From Candidatus Hydrogenedentota bacterium (GTDB lineage: Bacteria; Hydrogenedentota; Hydrogenedentia; Hydrogenedentales; SLHB01), in assembly GCA_016215105.1 (NCBI GenBank), contig JACRLJ010000009.1, positions 78,756 through 142,755 on the forward strand: a stretch of DNA of 64,000 nt, read 5' to 3'. Positions 27,727-37,778 of this stretch are shown piece by piece. The notes beneath the pieces were generated by a model. The model was not told the origin of the DNA, made no database searches, and saw nothing but the letters and a program-made list of their open reading frames with translations. Both the position numbers and the translations under genes were made by a program. How positions within the stretch are numbered: the stretch's first letter is position 1; each line of letters opens with the position of its first letter.

Positions 27727-29190
27727 ATGAAACGAAACGTGACTACCCCGGATGTTGCCCGCATGTCGATTCCAAACGCGATACTCACTTTGTGCATGAC
27801 GCTGCTCGTCCCGGCTGCGCCGGGAGACGCCACCGCCGCGACTGCCCCGCCTCCGCCACTGCCGCCCGTTCCCACGGCCGAACAACTCGCGTGGCAGGAT
27901 ATGGAATACGGCATGTTTTGCCACTTCGGAATCAACACGTTCCATAACGAGGAGTGGACGGACGGCTCGAAGGATCCAGCGACGTTCAATCCCACGGATT
28001 TCAATGCGCGCCAATGGGTCGAGACGGCCAAGAGCGCGGGGATGAACTACCTGGTAGTTACGGCCAAACACCACGACGGATTCTGCACATACCCGACGGC
28101 GCAGACCGACTACAGCGTCAAGATGAGCCCTTGGCGCGGCGGCAAGGGCGACGTGGTTCGAGGCGTCGCCGACGCCTGCCATGAATTGGGGGTGATGTTC
28201 GGGTGCTATCTCTCGCCGTGGGATCGCCATGACAAGCGGTACGAAGACAGCGCGTCCTACGACGGGCTGTTCAAGGACTACCTCCGCGAGTTGCTGACAC
28301 AATACGGACCGGTGGGTGAAGTATGGTTCGACGGGGCCGGCAGCAAAGGACACGTATACGACTGGAACGGCTACTACGCGCTTATCCGGGAACTGCAACC
28401 CCAGGCCCTCATCGCGATCTGCGGGCCGGACATCCGGTGGGTGGGGAATGAAGACGGGCTTGCACCGGACACGCTCTGGAACGTTCAGGAGCGGCCCGCG
28501 GACGTCCTCGAGGGCGCGTCAGACAAATCCCCGGCGACCTCCGTGGCCCGGGTCTGGTGGCCGGCCGAGTGCGACGTGCCGATTCGCAAGGGGCAGTGGT
28601 TCTACCATACGGACGGCGAGAAGAATCTTCGGAGCGTAAAGGAACTGCTCGATATCTACTACCGCTCCGTGGGACATGGAGCGACGCTTCTGCTGAATGT
28701 TTCTCCGGATCGCCGCGGACAATTGCCGGAGGCGGATGTGGCGCGGCTGAAGGAGGTCTGGGGGATTCTGAACGAAACCTACAAACTGAATCTGGCCCAG
28801 GGTAAGCCCGCAACCGCGACAAACGTGCGCGGGAAAGATTCAGCCTACGGCCCGGACAAGGCCCTCGACGGCGATCCCAACACCTATTGGGCGACCGATG
28901 ATGTTATCGTGAGTTCGCAGTCGCTGACGGTGGATTTGGGCGCACCGGCAGTGATTAACCGCGCGATGATCCAGGAGTATATTGCGTTGGGTCAACGGGT
29001 CGAGGCCTACACGCTCGAAATCCTGAACGGAACCGATTGGAAGGAAATTGTTCGCGGGACAACGGTCGGCCATAAGAAGCTCGACCGATTCCCGGATGTG
29101 ACCGCATCGAAGGTGCGCCTGACGATTACGAAATCGCTGGCCTGCCCGGCAATACGATCATTTGGCGTGTATCGCGCAACAACGGAATGA
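27727..29190 (+). CDS. alpha-L-fucosidase (GH29) with C-terminal F5/8 type C (discoidin-like) domain
   Basis: MEYGMFCHFGINTF, VVTAKHHDGFCTYPT, GEVWFDGAG; C-term LAQGKPATATNV...YGPDKALDGDPNTYWATDD. Confidence 0.9.
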   Translation: MKRNVTTPDVARMSIPNAILTLCMTLLVPAAPGDATAATAPPPPLPPVPTAEQLAWQDMEYGMFCHFGINTFHNEEWTDGSKDPATFNPTDFNARQWVETAKSAGMNYLVVTAKHHDGFCTYPTAQTDYSVKMSPWRGGKGDVVRGVADACHELGVMFGCYLSPWDRHDKRYEDSASYDGLFKDYLRELLTQYGPVGEVWFDGAGSKGHVYDWNGYYALIRELQPQALIAICGPDIRWVGNEDGLAPDTLWNVQERPADVLEGASDKSPATSVARVWWPAECDVPIRKGQWFYHTDGEKNLRSVKELLDIYYRSVGHGATLLLNVSPDRRGQLPEADVARLKEVWGILNETYKLNLAQGKPATATNVRGKDSAYGPDKALDGDPNTYWATDDVIVSSQSLTVDLGAPAVINRAMIQEYIALGQRVEAYTLEILNGTDWKEIVRGTTVGHKKLDRFPDVTASKVRLTITKSLACPAIRSFGVYRATTE

Positions 29191-29201
29191 AGGAGACCGC
29201 A

Positions 29202-30554
29202 ATGAAGTCAGTTCTAGCGCTTGTGTTGGCGATGGCCCTTGCCTCGGGCGCATTTGCTCAGCAGGGAAAGAAATATGACGCCACTTGGGAGTCGCTGGAC
29301 AAGCGGCCGACTCCCGCGTGGTTTGACGAGGGCAAGTTTGGCATCTTCATTCATTGGGGCGTGTACTCGGTTCCGGCGTGGGGGCCTAAGGGGAAGTACG
29401 CGGAATGGTACTGGAGCGATATGCAGAAGAAGGATGGAGAAACCTGGAAGCACCACCTCGCGACCTACGGGGAGAAGTTCCAGTACCAGGATTTTGCGCC
29501 CATCTTCAAAGCGGAAATGTTCGATCCGGCCCAGTGGGCGGATGTATTCGCCAAGTCCGGCGCGAAGTACGTTGTGCTCACCTCGAAACATCACGAGGGG
29601 TTTTGCCTATGGCCAAGCCCGCAGAGTTGGAACTGGAACGCGGGCGACATCGGACCGCATCGCGATTTGGCGGGTGACCTGATCACGGCGGTGAAGGGCC
29701 GCGGCCTGCGAATGGGTTACTACTATTCGCTGTACGAGTGGTTCAATCCGTTGTACAAGAGCGATGTTAAGGCCTACGTCGATCAGCACATGCTGCCTCA
29801 ATTGAAGGATCTCGTTACCCGCTACAAGCCCGACTTGGTCTGGACGGACGGCGAGTGGGATCACCCCGATACCACGTGGCGCAGCACCGAATTTCTCGCG
29901 TGGCTCTTCAACGAGTCGCCGGTAAAAGACGAAGTCGCCGTTAACGACCGGTGGGGCAAGGACGTGCGCAGCCATCACGGCGGGTTCTACACGACCGAAT
30001 ACGGAATTATAGATGGCAAGACCCCGCTCGCCGAACAGCACAAGTGGGAGGAATGCCGGGGCATGGGCGCCTCGTTTGGCTACAACCGAAACGAGGACGC
30101 GTCCGATTACAAGTCCACCGCGGAACAGCTTCAGGTCTTGATTGATACGGTCAGCAGAGGCGGCAACCTGCTTCTCGACATCGGTCCAACCGGCGACGGC
30201 CGTATCCCCGTGATCATGCAACAGCGTTTGATCGAAATGGGGGATTGGTTGAAGGTCAACGGGGAGGCAATCTACGGAACGCATCCCTGGCGCGTGTCGT
30301 CGGACGGTGACTTGGTCCGCTATACGAGCAAAGACGGGGCAGTGTACGCGATCTGCCTGAAATGGCCTGGCTCCGACCTCGCTCTGCCCTCGGTCAAACC
30401 GACGGACAAGGTTGCGGCCACGCTCGTTGGACGCGATGGCGCGCTGGCGTGCAAGAACGAGAACGGCGTCCTGCACATTGCCGTGCCGCCGCTGACAGTG
30501 GACGAAGTCCCGTGCCGCCACGCGTATGTGATTAAGCTGACCGGCGTCGAGTAA
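29202..30554 (+). CDS. alpha-L-fucosidase (GH29)
   Basis: GKFGIFIHWGVYSVPAW, VVLTSKHHEGFCLWPS, DLVWTDGEWDHPD, GGNLLLDIGPTGDGRIP; signal peptide. Confidence 0.93.
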   Translation: MKSVLALVLAMALASGAFAQQGKKYDATWESLDKRPTPAWFDEGKFGIFIHWGVYSVPAWGPKGKYAEWYWSDMQKKDGETWKHHLATYGEKFQYQDFAPIFKAEMFDPAQWADVFAKSGAKYVVLTSKHHEGFCLWPSPQSWNWNAGDIGPHRDLAGDLITAVKGRGLRMGYYYSLYEWFNPLYKSDVKAYVDQHMLPQLKDLVTRYKPDLVWTDGEWDHPDTTWRSTEFLAWLFNESPVKDEVAVNDRWGKDVRSHHGGFYTTEYGIIDGKTPLAEQHKWEECRGMGASFGYNRNEDASDYKSTAEQLQVLIDTVSRGGNLLLDIGPTGDGRIPVIMQQRLIEMGDWLKVNGEAIYGTHPWRVSSDGDLVRYTSKDGAVYAICLKWPGSDLALPSVKPTDKVAATLVGRDGALACKNENGVLHIAVPPLTVDEVPCRHAYVIKLTGVE

Positions 30555-30745
30555 GACGCTGCAACGCGCCGTATCGTGCCAGCAGGCCAGGGCGCCTTTG
30601 GCTGCACGTTCTACCGCCACCGATCATGGGAGTCTTCCCATGGCGCTGTCTGTCCGTCTGCCGCGGAAACATGAACGCATGCCGTAGTCGTGCTAGAATG
30701 ATTTTGCAGACTCTAATGGCGTCATAACGAAACCTAAGCCACCCC

Positions 30746-32773
30746 ATGCGAACCGAATTCAACAAACTTCTCAAACTATTGAAGAAGAACTTTCCGGACG
30801 GCGATATCGAAACCGTTCGCAAGGCGTATCGTGTCGCGAATGCGGCCCATCAAGGGCAGGTGCGTCTATCCGGTGAGCCGTACATTGGTCACAGTATGTC
30901 CGTCGCCAAGATCGTGGCGACGCTGGGGTTGGATTTGACCACGACCGCGGCGGCGCTGCTCCACGATGTCCTGGAAGACACGCACGTAACGCGCGAGGAA
31001 TTGCAGCACGATTTTGGCGAGGAAATCACCTCGCTCGTGGACGGGGTGACGAAGATCGGCGCGCTCAACCGATCGACTTCCGCGACAACGCAGGTCGAGA
31101 AGCAGGCGAACAACCTCCGCAAGATGCTCGTGGCGACCGCGAAGGACGTGCGCGTCATCTTGATTAAGCTCGCGGACCGGCTGCACAACATGCGAACCCT
31201 CGAGTACCTTAACCCGGAACAAATACAACGCATTTCCCGCGAGACCTTGGACATCTACGCGCCGTTGGCGCATCGGCTCGGTATTGCGCGATGGAAATGG
31301 GAGCTCGAGGACCACGCCTTTCACCATCTGCATCCCCGCGAGTATAAGGAGATGGCCGCGCTCGTCGCCATGAAGCGGCGGGAGCGCGAGGAGTGGCTCG
31401 AAAACACGATTGAGTTTCTTGAAGGACGTCTCGCCGAGGCCGAAGTGAACGCGAGAGTAATCGGCCGCCCGAAACACCTGTTCAGCATTTATCAAAAGAT
31501 GCTGCAACAAGGCAAGGATTTCGACCAGGTGATGGACGTGGTCGCCGTTCGAATCATTACCCAGACGGTCGCGGAGTGCTACAACGCTTTGGGGGTGGTG
31601 CATCATTTGTGGACTCCGGTGCCGGGCCGGTTCAAAGACTACATCGCCATGCCGAAGGCGAATATGTATCAGTCCGTACACACCAGCGTGATGCGGGAAA
31701 ACGGATTTCCGCTCGAAATCCAGATCCGCACGGAAGAAATGGACCGGATCGCCCGCGAGGGGATCGCGGCGCACTGGCGCTACAAGGAAGAGGCCGACGG
31801 TGACGGCGGGCGCCGGGTGGACGCGAAACTGGACAACCAGTTGCACTGGTTGCGGCACATGTATGAGTGGCTCCAGGAAGCTCACGCGCCGGACGAACTG
31901 CTCGATAGCGTGCGCCGCGATTTCACCGTCAGCGACGTTTACGTTTTTACGCCGAAAGGCGAAGTGAAGGAGTTGCCCGTCGGCGCCACGCCTCTGGACT
32001 TTGCGTACCTCATTCACTCGCACGTCGGCCACCATTGTATCGGCGCGCGCGTCAACAACCGTATGGTTCCCTTGCGTTACAACCTCCAGACCGGCGACGT
32101 GGTCGAGATTCTCACATCAAAAAATCAAACGCCTCACCTGGATTGGCTTGATTTCGTAGTCACCGGCCGGGCGCGCACGCGTATCCGCCAGCGGCTGCGC
32201 GAGCTTGGCCAAATCGAGGCGCCGGAAGAGACGATCAAGAAGACGGTCCATGCCGCTCCGGCGCCGGCACGCAAGGTTCCGCAAGTCCGTCATGTGGACG
32301 ACGCCACGCGTGAAAAGATGATTCGCATTCAGGGCGCGAAAGGCATGGCAGCCAATTTTGCGAAGTGTTGCGGTCCCATGCCGGGCCATCCGGTAATCGG
32401 GTACGTAACAAAGTCGCCGGGCATTACCATTCATCGCGCCGACTGCCGGAACTTCATGAACACCCGGCGCGACCCGGATCGAATTGTCGAAGCGTCCTGG
32501 GAAGGCGACGAGCACTTCGAGACCGGCATGCGCGTTACGATCGGGCAGCGGCCCAACGTGCTCGCGGACATCACCAACGCGATTCGTCCCATGAACATCA
32601 GTATCACGCGGGCGCAGTTCGTGCCCGGCGAAAGCGGCAAGAGCTATTTTGATTTCGTGTTTGAGACGGCCGAGGAAGGGAGTATCGAGCGCGTCGCGCG
32701 CACCATTCGAACCGTCGCGGGAGTCTCGAACGTTGGAATACTTCCCCCTTCGTTGATTGCGAATCAGAACTAG
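30746..32773 (+). CDS. rsh: bifunctional (p)ppGpp synthetase/hydrolase, RelA/SpoT family
   Basis: HD domain LLHDVLEDTHVTREEL, synthetase RFKDYIAMPKANMYQSVHTSVM and EIQIRTEEMDRIAREGIAAHWRYK, TGS and C-terminal ACT-like domain. Confidence 0.96.
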   Translation: MRTEFNKLLKLLKKNFPDGDIETVRKAYRVANAAHQGQVRLSGEPYIGHSMSVAKIVATLGLDLTTTAAALLHDVLEDTHVTREELQHDFGEEITSLVDGVTKIGALNRSTSATTQVEKQANNLRKMLVATAKDVRVILIKLADRLHNMRTLEYLNPEQIQRISRETLDIYAPLAHRLGIARWKWELEDHAFHHLHPREYKEMAALVAMKRREREEWLENTIEFLEGRLAEAEVNARVIGRPKHLFSIYQKMLQQGKDFDQVMDVVAVRIITQTVAECYNALGVVHHLWTPVPGRFKDYIAMPKANMYQSVHTSVMRENGFPLEIQIRTEEMDRIAREGIAAHWRYKEEADGDGGRRVDAKLDNQLHWLRHMYEWLQEAHAPDELLDSVRRDFTVSDVYVFTPKGEVKELPVGATPLDFAYLIHSHVGHHCIGARVNNRMVPLRYNLQTGDVVEILTSKNQTPHLDWLDFVVTGRARTRIRQRLRELGQIEAPEETIKKTVHAAPAPARKVPQVRHVDDATREKMIRIQGAKGMAANFAKCCGPMPGHPVIGYVTKSPGITIHRADCRNFMNTRRDPDRIVEASWEGDEHFETGMRVTIGQRPNVLADITNAIRPMNISITRAQFVPGESGKSYFDFVFETAEEGSIERVARTIRTVAGVSNVGILPPSLIANQN

Positions 32774-32869
32774 CTTCGTTGTGAACTAAACCCGCGGGAC
32801 GCGCCGGTGTACCCGGCTAAGACTTAACACTCACGAATTGGGAGCCGCGGCTGGGCCGCGTGACACCGC

Positions 32870-34867
32870 ATGGATCGATTTGAGCTCGTCACGGAATACA
32901 AGCCGCAGGGCGATCAGCCTGAGGCGATCGAGGCGCTGGCGCGCGGCCTGGATGAAGGTCTGCCTCACCAGGTGTTGCTCGGCGTTACGGGCTCGGGCAA
33001 GACGTTTACAATCGCCAACGTGATCGAAAAGGTGAACCGGCCTGCTCTGGTGCTCGCGCACAACAAGATTCTGGCGGCCCAGCTCTACGGCGAGTTCAAG
33101 TCGCTCTTTCCTAACAACGCCGTCGAGTACTTCGTCAGCTACTACGACTATTACCAGCCCGAAGCGTACATCCCGACGACGGACACCTATATCGAGAAGG
33201 ACTCGTCGATCAACGATGAGATCGACAAGATGCGCCACTCGGCGACGCGCGCGCTGCTTACGCGGCGGGATGTGATCATCGTTGCGAGTGTTTCGTGCAT
33301 CTACGGAATTGGCTCGCCGGACACCTACGGCGGGCTGCGCGTCGAGTTGGAGACCGGGGCCCCGCTGTCGCGCGAGACGCTGCTCGCGGGCCTGGTTGCC
33401 ATGCAATACGCGCGCAACGACACCGACTTTCATCGCGGGACGTTTCGCGTGCGCGGCGACACCGTGGATGTGTTTCCGGCCTACGAGGCCGAGTTGGCCA
33501 TTCGCATCGAGTTTTTCGGCGATGAGATCGACGCGCTCTCGGAAATCGATCCGCTGCGCGGACTCGTAAACCGGAAATTGCGGCGCACGGCCATTTTCCC
33601 GGGCTCGCACTACGCGACGACATCAGAATCGCTGCAAACCGCAATTCGCGGGATCGAGTTTGAACTTGTGGAGCGTTTGAAGGAGTTCAAGGCGGAGAAC
33701 AACCTGCTCGCCGCGCAGCGCCTCGAACAGCGCACCAACTACGACATCGAAATGCTCCGCGAAATCGGTTATTGCAGCGGCATCGAGAATTATTCGCGCC
33801 ACCTCGATGGGCGCATGCCCGGCGAACCGCCGTATACGCTGATTAGCTACTTCCCGGACGATGTCATCATGGTGATCGACGAGAGCCACGTGTCCGTTCC
33901 CCAGATTGGCGCCATGTACAAGGGCGACCGCTCGCGCAAGGACAAGCTTGTGGAGTACGGGTTCCGGCTGCCTTGCGCGCGCGATAACCGCCCGCTCACG
34001 TTCGAGGAGTTCGAGACGCGCGTCGGCCAGTGTATTTACGTGAGCGCGACGCCCGGTCCGTACGAATTGAAGAAGAGTGAGGGGCTGATTATCGAGCAGG
34101 TGGTGCGTCCCACGGGACTTGTCGACCCCGAGATCGAGGTCCGGCCCGCGGCAAACCAGGTCGATGATCTGCTCGAAGAATTGCGGAAGATCACGGCGGC
34201 TGGAGGGCGCGCCCTGGTCACTACGCTGACCAAACGCATGTCCGAGGATTTGACCGAGTACCTGCGCGACCTCAAGATTCGCGTGAAGTACATGCACTCC
34301 GACGTGGAGACCCTCGAACGCATCGAACTGATACGTTCACTGCGACTTGGCGAATACGATGTGCTGGTGGGAATCAATCTCCTGCGCGAAGGGTTGGATA
34401 TACACGAAGTGACTCTGGGGGCTAGCCTTGACGCGGATAAGGAAGGCTTTCTCCGCTCGGAGACGAGTCTGATCCAGACCTGCGGACGGGCCGCGCGCAA
34501 TATCAAGGGGCGCGTAATCATGTACGCGGACGCCATGACCGGATCGATGACCCGGGCCATCTCCGAAATGGGCCGGCGCCGCGCCAAACAGCTGATCTAT
34601 AACAAGAAACACAAGATCACGCCGAAGACCATTCAGAAATCCATCGCGGACCTGCTTTCCAGCATCCATGAGCGCGACTACGTGACGGTGCCCATCGCCG
34701 CCGAGGACGCGGACGTTTATGTTGGTACACTCGACTTGCCCAAACGCATCCGTGAACTGCGCAAGCAAATGACGGACGCCGCGTCGAAAATGGACTTCGA
34801 AAAAGCCGCGGAATACCGGGACCGCCTACTCGCACTCGAACGCCGCCAAGTCGAAGAGGGGCTGTAG
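32870..34867 (+). CDS. uvrB: excinuclease ABC subunit B
   Basis: [106 protein letters not shown]-terminal UVR motif. Confidence 0.98.
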   Translation: MDRFELVTEYKPQGDQPEAIEALARGLDEGLPHQVLLGVTGSGKTFTIANVIEKVNRPALVLAHNKILAAQLYGEFKSLFPNNAVEYFVSYYDYYQPEAYIPTTDTYIEKDSSINDEIDKMRHSATRALLTRRDVIIVASVSCIYGIGSPDTYGGLRVELETGAPLSRETLLAGLVAMQYARNDTDFHRGTFRVRGDTVDVFPAYEAELAIRIEFFGDEIDALSEIDPLRGLVNRKLRRTAIFPGSHYATTSESLQTAIRGIEFELVERLKEFKAENNLLAAQRLEQRTNYDIEMLREIGYCSGIENYSRHLDGRMPGEPPYTLISYFPDDVIMVIDESHVSVPQIGAMYKGDRSRKDKLVEYGFRLPCARDNRPLTFEEFETRVGQCIYVSATPGPYELKKSEGLIIEQVVRPTGLVDPEIEVRPAANQVDDLLEELRKITAAGGRALVTTLTKRMSEDLTEYLRDLKIRVKYMHSDVETLERIELIRSLRLGEYDVLVGINLLREGLDIHEVTLGASLDADKEGFLRSETSLIQTCGRAARNIKGRVIMYADAMTGSMTRAISEMGRRRAKQLIYNKKHKITPKTIQKSIADLLSSIHERDYVTVPIAAEDADVYVGTLDLPKRIRELRKQMTDAASKMDFEKAAEYRDRLLALERRQVEEGL

Positions 34868-34917
34868 GCTACCGAGATGGTAGAGCATCTACTACGCTCT
34901 CCACGGCGCTCGCTCAT

Positions 34918-35910
34918 TTACACCGCGGGACCGGGCCCCCAGTAACCGGGCTTGCGGAAGGGGCACTCGAAAGGCTCGTCGCAGGGCCGGTAGGGGACCA
35001 TGGCGGCGATTTCGTCGAGGCGTTTGTTGACGTCTTCGGGAAGCGGACCTTGTTCGACGGCCTGAATGTTCTGTTCGAGTTGGTCGATCGTGCGCGGGCC
35101 GGTCAGTACCGACGAGACGCCCGGCACGCCAAGGGCCCAACGAAGGCAGAACACGGGAATCTCGATGCGGCAGTCGTCGCAGAGCGCGTAGAGCGCCTTG
35201 ATTTGGGCGCGGCGCGGGGGGCTCAGGAAGATCGCGCCCTGCTCGATCTCCTTGTCATAGCGCCGCGAAAGCCAGCCTTGTTGCGTCGGCGAGGCAAGGA
35301 AAACACCCATGTTCTGTCGGCGCGCTTCGGGCAGCACCGCTACCATCGCCTCGCGCCACAACGGACTGCTGTTGAAGGCCGTCAGGACGACGTCGTACTG
35401 TCCGGTGGCCATGATGCGCGCCAGCGGGTAGGCGGTCGTGCCGCCCAGGCCGGTGTACTTGATCAGACCTTCTTGCTTGAGTTCGCGCAACAGTTCCACG
35501 ACCGGGCCTTCGAAGCTCACGCCGTCGTTGTACCAGTCGAACTCCCCCGGGCGATCCGGCTCGTGAATCATGAGAATGTCGATCACGTCGCGGTGAAGCA
35601 GTTCGAGGCTCTGCTCGACAATGCGGCGGAGGCAGGCCTTGTCTTTCGGATCGAAGGTCTCGTCAGCGCGCGGCCCAAGTTTCGTAGACACGATACACGG
35701 CCTGCCGAGTTCGTGAAGCGCATGACCAAGCGCTGCCTCGCTGTCGCCGTAGTCGGCGGACGTGTCGGCGAAGTTCATGCCGAGTTCAAGCGCCCGCCTA
35801 ACCAACGGAAGCGCGCCATCAAACCCCTGCGGGCCGCCGGTGATAAAGGCGGCGCCTAAAGAGAGCTCGCCAACCTCGAGTCCCGTTCTGCCAAGGATTC
35901 GCTTGTTCAT
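34918..35910 (-). CDS. aldo/keto reductase
   Basis: LGRTGLEVGELSLGAAF, NFADTSADYGDSEAALGHAL, CLRWALGVPGVSSVLTGPRTIDQLEQN. Confidence 0.93.
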   Translation of the reverse strand: MNKRILGRTGLEVGELSLGAAFITGGPQGFDGALPLVRRALELGMNFADTSADYGDSEAALGHALHELGRPCIVSTKLGPRADETFDPKDKACLRRIVEQSLELLHRDVIDILMIHEPDRPGEFDWYNDGVSFEGPVVELLRELKQEGLIKYTGLGGTTAYPLARIMATGQYDVVLTAFNSSPLWREAMVAVLPEARRQNMGVFLASPTQQGWLSRRYDKEIEQGAIFLSPPRRAQIKALYALCDDCRIEIPVFCLRWALGVPGVSSVLTGPRTIDQLEQNIQAVEQGPLPEDVNKRLDEIAAMVPYRPCDEPFECPFRKPGYWGPGPAV

Positions 35911-36130
35911 GTGTTTCCGCTCCTTTCACGTTCCAAGCATAGCTTCGGAATACTCGAACTGCGGCAAGAAGTCAATAAACGTGCCGCTGTTTTCCCATTT
36001 ACTTCGCACGGTATAATGCGTCCCGCTAATCGTGCGGCCTGGCACGATTTCGGCTGCGGGACAGTCGAACTGCTGGTATGCGTCGGCAGCTATCAGGTTT
36101 CCAAACATCATGAAAGAAGGTTCAACCAGC

Positions 36131-37567
36131 ATGCGGACAATGTTATCAAGAGCTTGGATTCCTGCGCTCGTCGCAGCGGCCCTTACCTTGGGGGCCGCGC
36201 TACTCTCCACAAACAGCGCCTATGCCGCAGACGGACAGAGCGCGCCTGTCCCGGCGGACATGCCGGTCAACGATGTGCCGCTGGGCGCCTATCTGCCTTG
36301 GGAGTTCACCGGCGACTACTGTAAGCACGCCGGTATGGACCAATGGCAGTATGTAGAGAAGATCGTCCGGAGCGCCAAAGAACAGAATATTGATACGTTA
36401 TGGCTGGTCAATATCCAGGTACCGGATCTGCAGAAGCTGCTGAAGATCACGATTCCCGCGGGCATCAAGGTGCTTCCATGCCTTGGGGAAATCGAGCCCA
36501 AGAACCACGGATTCAAGCTGGACGAAGCCAATCCTTCGACGTTCGACGCTCCGTTCGCGCATTATGCCGAGGAAGTCCCAGAGATTGTAAAGGCTCTCGG
36601 AGAAGACAAGAAGGGCATCCTGGCCTGGGTTCTTGGGGACGAGCCAACAGGCGCCACCATTACGCTCGTGGAACACCTGCGCAAATTGTTTCGAGAAGCC
36701 GACCCGGAACGTCCCGTTCTGACGGTGAACATGTGGCCGCAGTCGGCGGAACTACCGGGCAAGACCCGGATGACGACTTTTTGTGTGGACCTGTATCCGT
36801 TCTTCGGACGCAACAATCCCAATGGCCCCTTCACTCCGGACGCCTCCCGAAACTTCTTCACCGTCAACGCGCAGCGTCTGGTCGAGGCGGCGGGCCGGGA
36901 CGGCAGGTCTGCATGGGTTATGGGACAGGGATTTGCTGATGTAGGCGGGCCCTCTATCGCCGACAATCACGGCTCCGTGACCGTATTGCCGGGCGGCATG
37001 TTGTGCTGGCGTCTACCGACCCTCCCGGAGATTCGCTGGCAAATATGGGAGTCGTTTCGCTGCGGAGCCAAGGGGTTCCTGTTCTTCACGCTCTTTTACA
37101 CCAATGAATCCCAACCCTCGGAACCCGCAATTTCGGCGCCCGATTTGCTGGGCGCCGTGCTGAAACACAAGACGTACATCGGCAGGACGACGCTCCTGGA
37201 CTTTCAGGCGGAGCCGACACCTCTGTCAGAAGAGGCGTCGAAAACCTTTAGCCGCATAAAACCGTTCAAGAAACTGATTCTGTCTCTCAAACCCACTATG
37301 ACGGAGTGGATTCAAGGCAACCAATACTTGAAGGCGGGCAATTTCACTTCGGATGATCCCAATGTAAACTACTGCATCATCGTCAACCACGACCTCGAGC
37401 GAAAGCAAAGCGCAAAGCTCGTCGTTGGAGTAACCATAAAGAGCATATCGGACGTGCTTACCGGCAAGCCGCTGAAGATGACCTCTCAGGGATGGTACGG
37501 TGGCAACAACAGTATTGAAATTGAGCTTCCAGCCGGAGACGGAACCATACTTAAACTCGAACGCTGA
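36131..37567 (+). CDS. secreted hypothetical protein, probable glycoside-hydrolase-like TIM barrel
   Basis: Signal peptide MRTMLSRAWIPALVAAALTLGAALLSTNSAYA; LAWVLGDEPTGATITLVEHLRKLF; agaagg RBS. Confidence 0.65.
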   Translation: MRTMLSRAWIPALVAAALTLGAALLSTNSAYAADGQSAPVPADMPVNDVPLGAYLPWEFTGDYCKHAGMDQWQYVEKIVRSAKEQNIDTLWLVNIQVPDLQKLLKITIPAGIKVLPCLGEIEPKNHGFKLDEANPSTFDAPFAHYAEEVPEIVKALGEDKKGILAWVLGDEPTGATITLVEHLRKLFREADPERPVLTVNMWPQSAELPGKTRMTTFCVDLYPFFGRNNPNGPFTPDASRNFFTVNAQRLVEAAGRDGRSAWVMGQGFADVGGPSIADNHGSVTVLPGGMLCWRLPTLPEIRWQIWESFRCGAKGFLFFTLFYTNESQPSEPAISAPDLLGAVLKHKTYIGRTTLLDFQAEPTPLSEEASKTFSRIKPFKKLILSLKPTMTEWIQGNQYLKAGNFTSDDPNVNYCIIVNHDLERKQSAKLVVGVTIKSISDVLTGKPLKMTSQGWYGGNNSIEIELPAGDGTILKLER

Positions 37568-37640
37568 GAACGCTTCTACCCTTTTGACGATGGCAGGGTT
37601 GGGCTCCAAGAACTTCCAGCAAAGCCCTTGTTCATCAGAT

Positions 37641-37705
37641 GTAGCGCCGGCATCTTGCCGGCATTGTAGCGACTGGACTTCGCCGGCCGGAAGCCGGCGT
37701 TACGC
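37641..37705. repeat. imperfect REP-like inverted repeat (GTAGCGCCGGCATCTTGCCGGC ... GCCGGCCGGAAGCCGGCGTTAC)
   Basis: Arms match at 18/22 positions by hand alignment; intergenic. Confidence 0.7.
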
Positions 37706-37778
37706 TTTCATCGGCCGTCTCGGGTTCTGTTAGAGGCGCTGAGCAGAGTTCGCGTTGGACAACCAAAGGAGCACTACT

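Noticed and set aside
30866-32035. 389-aa minus-strand ORF
   Set aside because: Shadow of rsh.
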